Below, piece by piece: positions 31,091 to 39,103 of a DNA stretch of 64,000 nucleotides. A program made the position numbers and the translations under genes. Under the pieces are notes generated by a model, which searched no databases, was not told the origin of the DNA, and worked only from the letters and a program-made list of their open reading frames with translations. This stretch comes from Cafeteria roenbergensis (taxonomy: Eukaryota; Sar; Bigyra; Bicosoecida; Cafeteriaceae). Numbering within the stretch: position 1 is the stretch's first letter; every line of letters begins with the position of its first letter. The stretch spans positions 496,001 through 560,000 of the forward strand of contig VLTN01000004.1 of NCBI GenBank assembly GCA_008330645.1, in the 5' to 3' direction.

Positions 31091-31689
31091 GACCCGTAGC
31101 CTCCGCTGCGGTGGCCCGCGCGGCAGGGCTAGAGTGCGCAGGCCTCCCTGGGGTCGCCGTGGGCGCGGCGCCCCTTGCCAGCGATGCGCCGTGCTCTGCA
31201 GGGCTGGGACAATCGCTTGCCGGCGAACAAAGATTGCGGCGGCTTTGCCCGGCAGTCGCTCGCCGGCAACAGGTCCAGCACAGCGTTCGAGCGGGCACCG
31301 CCGCCCCCTTCCGGCTCCTGCTTGCTCGCTGCCACGCGAGAGGGATCCTCGGGAGCAGGCCGGCCTGTGTGCTGCGCAAGGGCGCCCGCCGGCATCTGGC
31401 GTTTTTGCCCGAGCGCGACATCGCCTTGAACCGGCCTCGGCTGGCCCGCAAAGCATATCTTGCTCTTGCCGACCTCGGGCGCCTGGTCAGCGCGCTCAGC
31501 GCGGGATCGAGCGACACGTGAGGCGCGAGCACTCCTGCAAGACAGGACAGCGACCGCGCTGCGCCTCCGCGTTTGGCGGGGCGGCAACGTGCTGTGCTCG
31601 ACGACAGCGTTTTGGCCGGACCAAGCGTTTGTTCCACGCTGTGCCTTTGGTGCTCTATTGCTCCCTTCTCCTCTCCCCCAGTCCCGGAA
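31091..31689. promoter_or_regulatory. divergent upstream region, WW-methyltransferase / ARM kinase
   Basis: 599 bp between start codons. Its last part (31650-31681) is pyrimidine-rich and ends in CCCCCAG, looking like a splice acceptor just before the kinase start, so a 5' UTR intron or a missed first exon is likely here. No other site recognised. Confidence 0.45.
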
Positions 31690-34506
31690 ATGGAGGTGGA
31701 TAAAATTGCTTCTGCTTCGGAGGCAGCGGGCGCCGCCGCGCGGATCCTGGGGCCGCATGCGGGGGCCAGCAACGTGATGAGTGACCTGCTTGGCCGCCTG
31801 CGGCTCATTGAGACGCTGCTGCGGTGCGCGACGGCGCCCGAGCTCCGCGGTAACCGAGTGGTCAACGCGGCTAGATCTGCATGCGAGCGGCTGACGCACG
31901 TCCGCGAGGTCGTGGAGGGGCGGCTGGCCAAGCATCTGCGAACGGGTGATGCCTCGACGTTCATTTGCAACGCCGCCGACAGGCAGGCTTTTGCGGAGTG
32001 CAGCGAGGCCGCGCACGAGTGCAGCCGCGAGCTGGTGGCGTCGCTCGTGTCTGGCGCAGGCACTGGCGTGGCAACGCTTCGCGCCGCGATTGCCCGAGCT
32101 GCTGATGCTCCTCTGGCTGGCGGTTGCGGCGGGGCAGCGACGTGCGGCGCACCGTCGGGGCCGCTGGTGTCGGACAGAGTGTTCCGACAGGCGCTCGCGG
32201 GGGCAATTGCGCCCAGGCAAGATGAGGGCGGTGTTGGTGACGAGGGGAGTGCAGCTGGCGCAGCGGCAGCCGCGGCAGCTTCGGCCACGGCAGGCAGCCG
32301 CGATGCGCTCGCCGGTGTACCCCGCGTGGCCTGGTCGGACATCGAATGGCCGGACGGGGCGGCCCCCACAGAGACAGACCCCAACCGGCACCTCATCGCC
32401 CGCGGCGGCTTTGGCACCGTCTACCGAGCGTCGCTGCGTGGCCTGGGCCCCGTGGCGCTCAAGGTGCTGGATATGGAAGGCCGCATCGCTCCCAAGCGGC
32501 TCCAGCAGGTGGGGTCCGAGTGCCGCAACCAGCTTCGGGCGTCAGCACACCCCAACGTGGTCTCCTTCGTGGGTCTGGTCAAAGACGATGCAACTGGGAG
32601 GGTCGGGTTAGTGTCTCATCTCGCTGAGGGCGGCTCGCTGTACGACGGCATGATGGAGGACCCAACAGACGCATGGGCCAAGCTTTCGCCCCGTGTCAAG
32701 CTGCGGTCGCTGCTGGGCGCCGTGGCCGCTGTGGCGCACATGCACGCGATCGGCGTCATCCACGGGGATGTGAAGCCACGAAACGTGCTTCTGGCTGCAC
32801 CCGTGGAGGATGGCGTGGAGCCGCTGTGCTTGGTGTGCGACTTCGGCTTGGCCAAGACAATCGGCACGGTGCGATCGTCAATGCGCCGGAGCACGCTGAC
32901 CTCAGGTTTGGCAGCTGCAGGTGGAACTGTGGGGTACATGGCCCCGGAGACGAGCTTGCGAAGCGAGGTCGTGCCCGCATCGGACGTTTTCTGCCTTGCA
33001 CTTGTAATTTGGGCGGGACTGACGGGGGAAGACGCGTTTGAAGGCATCGCCGATGCGGCGACGTACGCGGTGCGCGTTGGGGACCGCGCGCTACGGCCAG
33101 ATTTGGCAATGCTGCCGGCGGGGTGCCCCAATGCCCTGTCGGATCTGCTCCGGAGGTGCTGGGCGGCAGACCCGTCGGCGCGGCCCTCTGCGGAATGCAT
33201 GCTGGACGAGCTCACCCAAATGACAGCCGTGGACGGCTCGCGCTTGGCCTCCACAAGCGGTGGCGCTACCTTGAAGCCAGAGCCGGCAAACAGGCAAGGT
33301 CAGGTGAAAGCTGCCAGCGGTGGGTGGCGAAGAGCCCTTGCCTTGAGAGGAAGCCAGTTGGGAGGCAAGACAATGCCGAAGCAGCCAGTGACTGACGAGC
33401 AGGTGAGTAGGCTGATCGCTCTAACGACGCAGCCAGACAGTCATAAAACGGCCATGCAGTCCGTCGTGGAGTTGCTTCGCTCGACGAACGGCACACATGC
33501 GGAACGCGCAGCAGGGGCACTGCAAGACGTGGCATCACGCAGCAAGGCCCTCAGGCAGGCCGTGGCTGATGCCGGCGGTATCGCGCCACTGGTGGGTCTG
33601 CTGTCGTCGGACTGGGGCGGCGCTGCGGCACAAGCGGCACGGGCGCTTGCGAGCATGTCAGCTGGCAGCGAGGCCCTCAGGCAGGCCGTGGCTGATGCCG
33701 GCGGCATCGCGCCGCTGGTGGGTCTGCTGTCGTCGGACTGGGGCGGCGCTGCGGAGCAGGCGGCACGGGCGCTTGCGAGCATGTCAGCAGGCAGTGAGGC
33801 CCGCAGTCAGGCCGTGGCTGATGCCGGCGGCATCGCGCCGCTGGTGGGTCTGCTGTCGTCGGGCTGGGGCGGCACCGCTGAGTATGCGGCGCTAGTGCTT
33901 GCGAGCATGTCAGCAGGCAGCGAGGCCCTCAGGCAGGTCGTGGCTGATGCCGGCGGTATCGTGCCGCTGGTGGGTCTGTTGTCGTCGGACTGGGGCGGCG
34001 CTGCGGAGCAGGCGGAACAGGCGCTTGCGAACGTGTCAGCAGGCAGCGAGGCCCTCAGGCAGGCCGTGGCTGATGCCGGCGGCATCGCGCCGCTGGTGGG
34101 TCTGCTGTCGTCGGACTGGGGCGGCGCTGCGGAGCAGGCGGCACGGGCGCTTGCGAGCATGTCAGCAGGCAGTGAGGCCCGCAGTCAGGCCGTGGCTGAT
34201 GCCGGCGGCATCGCGCCGCTGGTGGGTCTGCTGTCGTCGGACTGGGGCGGCGCTGCGGAGCAGGCGGCACGGGCGCTTGCGAACATGTCAGCAGGCAGCG
34301 AGGCCCGCAGTCAGGCCGTGGCTGATGCTGGCGGCATCGCGCCGCTGGTGGGTCTGTTGTCGTCGGACTGGGGCGGCGCTGCGGAGCAGGCGGAACAGGC
34401 GCTTGCGAACGTGTCAGCAGGCAGCGAGGCCCTCAGGCAGGCCGTGGCTGATGCCGGCGGGATTCGGCCGTGGTGGAAGCGTGGTTGGAGGTGGCCGAGA
34501 GCGTGA
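31690..34506 (+). CDS. protein kinase with N-terminal helical domain and C-terminal ARM-repeat array
   Basis: A single frame of 938 aa from ATG 31690 to TGA at 34504-34506; the acceptor-like CCCCCAG just upstream leaves a 5' exon possible. Aa 1-200 is a Leu/Ala-rich helical region (SDLLGRLRLIETLLRC...ERLTHVREVVEGRL) that weakly recalls the four-helix N-terminus of MLKL-type kinases. The kinase domain (about aa 235-515) has ARGGFGTVYRA, VALKVLD, a catalytic loop HGDVKPRNVLL (HGD, not HRD, but Asp present), CDFGLAK and GTVGYMAPE, so it should be active. From aa 620 come seven 42-residue ARM-like repeats, each with VADAGGIAPLVGLLSSDWGG, then a broken eighth unit that ends in RPWWKRGW. Kinase-ARM fusions occur in some protists; partner and pathway are unknown. 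Confidence 0.85.
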   Translation: MEVDKIASASEAAGAAARILGPHAGASNVMSDLLGRLRLIETLLRCATAPELRGNRVVNAARSACERLTHVREVVEGRLAKHLRTGDASTFICNAADRQAFAECSEAAHECSRELVASLVSGAGTGVATLRAAIARAADAPLAGGCGGAATCGAPSGPLVSDRVFRQALAGAIAPRQDEGGVGDEGSAAGAAAAAAASATAGSRDALAGVPRVAWSDIEWPDGAAPTETDPNRHLIARGGFGTVYRASLRGLGPVALKVLDMEGRIAPKRLQQVGSECRNQLRASAHPNVVSFVGLVKDDATGRVGLVSHLAEGGSLYDGMMEDPTDAWAKLSPRVKLRSLLGAVAAVAHMHAIGVIHGDVKPRNVLLAAPVEDGVEPLCLVCDFGLAKTIGTVRSSMRRSTLTSGLAAAGGTVGYMAPETSLRSEVVPASDVFCLALVIWAGLTGEDAFEGIADAATYAVRVGDRALRPDLAMLPAGCPNALSDLLRRCWAADPSARPSAECMLDELTQMTAVDGSRLASTSGGATLKPEPANRQGQVKAASGGWRRALALRGSQLGGKTMPKQPVTDEQVSRLIALTTQPDSHKTAMQSVVELLRSTNGTHAERAAGALQDVASRSKALRQAVADAGGIAPLVGLLSSDWGGAAAQAARALASMSAGSEALRQAVADAGGIAPLVGLLSSDWGGAAEQAARALASMSAGSEARSQAVADAGGIAPLVGLLSSGWGGTAEYAALVLASMSAGSEALRQVVADAGGIVPLVGLLSSDWGGAAEQAEQALANVSAGSEALRQAVADAGGIAPLVGLLSSDWGGAAEQAARALASMSAGSEARSQAVADAGGIAPLVGLLSSDWGGAAEQAARALANMSAGSEARSQAVADAGGIAPLVGLLSSDWGGAAEQAEQALANVSAGSEALRQAVADAGGIRPWWKRGWRWPRA
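33547..34470. repeat. 126-bp tandem repeat array (seven full units plus a partial one)
   Basis: Units start at 33547, 33673, 33799, 33925, 34051, 34177 and 34303, and a partial unit at 34429. Each is exactly 126 bp, encoding one 42-residue ARM repeat. Several units (for example second and fifth) are nearly identical at DNA level, including silent positions, which points to recent duplication or gene conversion. The partial eighth unit diverges about 30 bp in. Confidence 0.95.
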
Positions 34507-34921
34507 GCGGCGCATGCCTGTGCTTCGATCGTCCCAGTCGCCGCTGGGCTTGTTCCCGGGATGATGCCCACCTGCTTGGACAGCCTGTGGCAGCATCGCT
34601 TCTTGCGCTGCCCAAGCGCTGTATTTCTGCGCGTGTGTGGCGTCCCAGCTGGCCCTGCAATCAGCGACTGCCCCTCGCATGCCAAGCCTGATCTGGGTCA
34701 TTGTGCCAGCCCCATCGAAGGAATGCACGTCGCTGCAATCGCCACTCACGCTCGCAACGACGGCGTGCACGGCGCCACATGTCGTCGGCGGCTGGATCTG
34801 CTCCAGGCAGAGCCCGCTTGCCGCTCAAGCACTGTTTTCCGTCTGCTGGGTCGCGCGCCTCGGTCTTCCCAGCGCTACACCCGCTGCGTGCCGACCGGGA
34901 CCGTCACCTCCGCCTGCAATA
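34507..34921. other. intergenic between ARM kinase and mS25
   Basis: 415 bp between two same-strand genes, less GC-rich than the flanking coding sequence. It should hold the kinase 3' UTR and the mS25 promoter. No reading frame resembling more ARM repeats was found. Confidence 0.55.
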
Positions 34922-35687
34922 ATGCCGATGCCGCGCCACATCAGGCTGCGTCAGCACTCGCGCATCCGCAAGCCCGCGCGCGTGGCGGGCCTCTTCGATT
35001 TCCAGCTGCATGAGGCTCGGGTCAAGGAGGGCATCGCGAAGGTGACAGTGGACCGCCGCGGCCTGAAGCGCGAGGCGGCGTCCACCGTCTCACAGTTTGT
35101 GAACACGTTCGTGCCCCAGCTCCGGTACTGGAACCCGAGTGTGCCGGTGACGCTCGTGGACGGGAAGGTGGACAAGGCGCCCGAGGCCGCAGTCATCATC
35201 ACGCACGGTGAGGGTGACCCCAGCGCCGCTGGCTGGCGTGCGCCCAGCGCCGCATATACGCTGGGTAGCGATTCGTGTCTGGTCGTTGCCTCTGTGCTTT
35301 CTGCACCGGGCCCCGCTCTCTGTTTGAGCTGCTCTTCCGAGCGTACGCACCGCGGCGCATTCGAGAGCCTGGGAGGAAGCGCCCTGCCGCCCCCCGCGCC
35401 ACGCGGCATCGTCGTGCCGCTCACTGCTGAAACTCTCGTCGTGTGGCCCCTTGCGCGCAGCTTCTGGTGAGACGGAGGTCGTGCCCCTGACGCCGGACGC
35501 GACGGCCGAGTCCATTTTCGCAGCTGTGTCCGACTCGAAGCTGCCCGAGCCCAAGCTCAAGGCCATCGCTCGCCATATTGAGGTGGGCCGGGCCTACGAC
35601 GTGCGCAAAAGGGCTCAGCTCCGGGCCGAGCGAAGCAACAAGGCAAGCTCCAAGTCTGCAGCAGAGGAGTCTTCCGAGCGCGCGTAG
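34922..35687 (+). CDS. MRPS25: mitochondrial ribosomal protein mS25-like (L51/S25/CI-B8 fold)
   Basis: Exon 1 is 34922-35207 and exon 2 is 35461-35687 (TAG), intron 253 nt, GTGAGG donor, phase 1, giving 170 aa. The start MPMPRHIRLRQHSR recalls the MPMKGRFPIRR start of animal mS25, and the core has a similar order: a helix, then ASTVSQFVNTFVPQLRYWNP, a strand, and SGETEVVPLTP matching the SGEQVLVDV region, then the helix ATAESIFAAV. This thioredoxin-like domain is shared by mL43, mS25 and complex I NDUFA2; the basic start and NP motif favour mS25. Role: small subunit of the mitochondrial ribosome. The tail is Lys/Ser/Glu-rich. No clear cleavable presequence, which is also true of animal mS25. 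Confidence 0.78.
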
Positions 35688-36123
35688 GCTTGCCTGTCCG
35701 TCCCTCGCACCTCCTCGAGAGCTTCGTCGCCGCGAGTGAGTGTGTGAGCGAATGAGTGTGTGTGCTTGTTTGTGGCGTTGCCAACGATGGGATGTGTCTG
35801 TGGCGCGGGCGGAGCCAATCGGGCGAAGCAGACGCTGCAGCGCTCCGCCGCTGTCGGACCCGCCGCGCGAGCGTGTGTGCGGCGCACAACCTGCCAGCGT
35901 GCCTTGTCTGAGTGCCAAGGTTGCCAAACAGCTGGGCCGAGTCAGCTTGCGGCCGCACTGCCGCTGCTTACTCCCACAGGCCACGAGCTGGTGCCAGCCG
36001 AAGCCTGTCAATCGCCAGACCAGGTCGCTGAAAGTCGCGCTGCGCGAGCACACAAGGAGCTCGCGCTACAGCCGCCAACGGGGTGGGGTTGGGTGCAAAA
36101 CTGCGGACTTGCCGGCCGTCTCA
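35688..36123. other. intergenic between mS25 and a secreted-protein gene
   Basis: 436 bp. A GTGTGAGCGAATGAGTGTGT-like stretch (35735-35770) is the only notable simple sequence. No RNA gene or promoter motif recognised. Confidence 0.55.
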
Positions 36124-38382
36124 ATGGGCGTGGCCGGCCGGCTTCGCGCCCTGAGCTGCGCTGTCGCGGCGCTGCTTGGGTCGGCGACAGCCCTCGCCGC
36201 GAGCCCCAAGGTTGCTGCGAGTCTGTCGTCCGCGTTTGGCACCCCGGCCTTGCTTGAGTGCCACTTTGCCAGCGGCCGCTCACAGGCCGAGGCGGTGTGC
36301 CCCAGCTCCCGGGGCGGCCTTGCGGCAGCGGCCGCGGCCGTGCGCGCGGCTTCGCTGTTGGAAGCCCACCCACTCACCCAGGCGTTCGCGCCGGCCAGCG
36401 GCGGCTCGAACGGATCGATCCGCGTGCGCTTCCCAATGGCGACGGGGGCAGCCCCGCTCCCCGGGTTCGCGGAGCGGAGTGAGCTGGCCGCTTCGCTTCG
36501 AGCTGCAGCCGCGCTCACCGCGGCGCGCTGGCAAGTGGCGGTGCACCACCACGAGGAGGCCATGCGCTCCGTCATGAGCTTCGCGTGCTCGCCAGTTCCG
36601 GGCGGGAGCGGGCAGCTGTACCACGACATGGAGCCCCGACGAAGCCTTGCGGCCTGCTCGCGCTTCGGCGGCTGGGGCACGCAGAGGCTGCTGGCCAAGT
36701 GGCTGGGCCGGAGGGCCCCAGAGCCACCACGGTGTGCCGGCGTGGCCGCGCAGCTCCGAGCTGCGGTCAGGACAATGGCCCACGCCATGGAGGCACTGCC
36801 TGGTCTGGAGCAGGCGCTTGCGGCCGCGGGGTCCGCGCTGCGCTCCGCCGTGGAGGCGAGCGACTTCGTGGCACCTATCGAGCCGCTCATCGCGGAGGCC
36901 TCCTGGCTGCGGCACGCTGCAAGCGGCCGGCGCTCCAAGGCCGGAACGGAACGGCGCTCGAGGCGGGACGGGGCAGGCCGGGGCTCGCCCTCGTCGCTCG
37001 CCCGGTCGGCAGTGTCCCAGCGGGCCGCAGAGTGCCTGGGCCTACGCTCGGAGAAGAGCATGCTGGGGGCGTCCGTTCGGCTGGGCGAGTGGCGCGCTGG
37101 GACCCGCTTCGATCTCGGCCGCGTGGCGGCGCCGGACGCGGTGCCCAGCCACCAGCTCGGCGCCGCGGCCGGCACGTGGCACTGGCCCGCCAAGTCGCGG
37201 GCCCCCAGTATCCAGGACATAGCGGCGGCTAGCACAGCCGCGCTGGCCCAGTCGCCGTCGAACGAGACGGCGGCGCAGCTGGCGGCAGAGGCCGCGGCCG
37301 CACTGAAGGCCAGCGAGGCCTTTGCGGAGGCGGGCACGCCCCTGTGGTCGCACGTGATGCCGGGCGGGGCGCGGGTTCCACTGTCGGCGTGCCCCCCCCC
37401 TCCCTTGCTCTCGCTGGGCTGGATGCCGCACCGCGCTGGGCGAAGCCTCCGTGGCTGGGCGCCGTGGTGGGCCGCCCCCGTCCCGGCGACGCCCCTGGGC
37501 GGCAGCGCCCTCCTGGGTGACTGCGATGCGGACGAGCCATGCCCTGGCCGGCCGGACCAGGTTCCCCTCCTCCACTCGCTCCTCGCCGGCGCAGGGTGGG
37601 CATTCGCAGGCGCCCCCCCCGCTGAAACAGGCAGCCGGCTCTCACAGGCCATGGACGCTGCCAGGCGCGCTGAGGGCGTGGAGCGGGTGCCCATATTGGA
37701 CTCCGCATCGGCGCTGGGCGACCCGGTGCTGGTGGTTGCGGCAATGAACTCCTCCAAGAGCGTGTGCGACGCGGCCGACGCACTCACTCGCGCGCACAGC
37801 CTTGCTGCCGCGGCAGGGACCGGCCTCGGTGCGGGGCAGGCACCTTCCTTTGCCGACGCCCTGCCGCCGATGGAGCTGTTGGCCGCGTGCGACGCTGCGG
37901 ACGCGCTCGAGTGGGCGCGCAGGCTTGCTGTGACCACGCAGCGGGCCGCCGAGCGCACGCACAGGAATCTGGAAGGATTCGCAGCCGAGCTGCTGATGCA
38001 CCTGTCAGACACGAGCCAGGCGCACCCGACCGCCGTGGAGGAGACGGCGAAGTTGCGCAAGGAGGCAACAGCGGGGTCGCCCGCCGCCGCGGCGCAGGCG
38101 CGGTGGGACGCCGTCCTGGCGCCAGGCCTGTCCCGCGCCGACAGGGACGCGCACCGCAGCCTCGCCGAATGGACGCAGCTTGTAGTGTCGTCCAACGGCG
38201 TGGCGGGGGCAACGATGAACGAAATCGGGTGCCACTCGCTGACCTTTGGCGTGGCCGGGCAGTGGCAGGCGGCGCTTCCCATCGCCAAGGCGTCCTCCGC
38301 CGCCCTCCAGCTCAGGCTGTGGGACGTGGACGGCTGGCAGATGGCGGTCGAGGCAGCGCAGACCCTTTCCGAGCAGACTTGA
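36124..38382 (+). CDS. large secreted protein of unknown function
   Basis: From the ATG at 36124 the frame gives 752 aa ending TGA at 38380-38382. I chose this start because it opens with a clear signal peptide (MGVAGRLRALSCAVAALLGS, cleavage likely after ATALA). No transmembrane segment follows, so the protein is probably secreted or luminal. The body is Ala-rich and helical, with scattered conserved-looking Trp and Cys (EPRRSLAACSRFGGWGTQ, PLLSLGWMPHR, GDCDADEPC). The C-terminal third is helical with VCDAADALTRAHSLAAAAG and a related CDAADALEWARRL, which may be an internal duplication, and ends with LRLWDVDGWQMAVE. I do not recognise a family. Codon use is like neighbouring real genes, so it is probably a true gene. 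Confidence 0.68.
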   Translation: MGVAGRLRALSCAVAALLGSATALAASPKVAASLSSAFGTPALLECHFASGRSQAEAVCPSSRGGLAAAAAAVRAASLLEAHPLTQAFAPASGGSNGSIRVRFPMATGAAPLPGFAERSELAASLRAAAALTAARWQVAVHHHEEAMRSVMSFACSPVPGGSGQLYHDMEPRRSLAACSRFGGWGTQRLLAKWLGRRAPEPPRCAGVAAQLRAAVRTMAHAMEALPGLEQALAAAGSALRSAVEASDFVAPIEPLIAEASWLRHAASGRRSKAGTERRSRRDGAGRGSPSSLARSAVSQRAAECLGLRSEKSMLGASVRLGEWRAGTRFDLGRVAAPDAVPSHQLGAAAGTWHWPAKSRAPSIQDIAAASTAALAQSPSNETAAQLAAEAAAALKASEAFAEAGTPLWSHVMPGGARVPLSACPPPPLLSLGWMPHRAGRSLRGWAPWWAAPVPATPLGGSALLGDCDADEPCPGRPDQVPLLHSLLAGAGWAFAGAPPAETGSRLSQAMDAARRAEGVERVPILDSASALGDPVLVVAAMNSSKSVCDAADALTRAHSLAAAAGTGLGAGQAPSFADALPPMELLAACDAADALEWARRLAVTTQRAAERTHRNLEGFAAELLMHLSDTSQAHPTAVEETAKLRKEATAGSPAAAAQARWDAVLAPGLSRADRDAHRSLAEWTQLVVSSNGVAGATMNEIGCHSLTFGVAGQWQAALPIAKASSAALQLRLWDVDGWQMAVEAAQTLSEQT

Positions 38383-38720
38383 CCGGGTTGGCGCCGCCTG
38401 CTGCGCTTGGGCGGGGCCTTGCCCGCCTAGCCGCGCAACATCATCCATCTGCCCCGGGTGTTGAAAGTGCGTGCGCGGCGTGGTGCTCCGAAGTAGCGCA
38501 TTGCACGGACCAGCCCCGGCTTCGGGTTGGAGCCAGCCAAGCAGCCGCGCGTGGTTTTGGCAGTGCCGTAGCGCGAGCAGCACCTCTGTTTGGCCGGTCG
38601 CGACATTGGCATGGCGCCGCAACGCGAATCCTCAATGCACACTTCGCTGCCCACAGACGCTCTTCGTCACCCACCCTCACTCTCTGAGTGTCACCCGGTC
38701 CTGCGCTCGGCAGGCGCGTC
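38383..38720. other. intergenic between convergent genes
   Basis: 338 bp between two stops (secreted protein and EEP protein), 3' UTR sequence for both. Nothing else recognised. Confidence 0.6.
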
Positions 38721-39066
38721 CTAGGCAGGCGGGTGGATGTCGGCCACGACTGGCCGGTGGTCAGACAGGTCTGCCCACACGCCCTCCGGGAGCGCGGCTG
38801 CATCCTGAACGATGGAGCGCGGGATGCGGGCAAGCCCGCCGATCTGCGGGTAGGGCATCCTGGCGTCAGCACGCAGGCATTCCGGGAGCACTGCGCAGTG
38901 GCCAACCCGGTCGGCGGGGTGCCGAGGCAGGCTCGAGCCGCCGCCCAGATCGGCGACGTGCCCCTCCAGCGGCGCGGCAAGCATGATGTAGTCCGCGCCG
39001 CGCTGCTGGCCCTCCCGCGTGACGTGAGACACGAAAGTTCCGCGGCCGGCCGGCGTGCGGGGCGCA

Positions 39067-39103
<37 letters not shown>

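Noticed and set aside
31053-32417. A 454-codon minus-strand frame upstream of the WW-methyltransferase
   Set aside because: It is antisense to the ARM kinase N-terminus, and no splice joins it to the WW exon except the 11-codon first exon already modelled.
33547-34470. CRISPR-like regular repeat
   Set aside because: There are no unique spacers: the whole 126-bp unit repeats and encodes an ARM repeat.
33899-34564. Arg/Trp/Cys-rich frame across the ARM array
   Set aside because: Because the unit is 126 bp (a multiple of three) and GC-rich, all frames stay open. This one has no family features.
34922-35687. Complex I NDUFA2 or mL43 in place of mS25
   Set aside because: All share the fold. The MPMP-basic start, the internal NP motif and the SGE strand fit mS25 better, though this is a judgement by eye.
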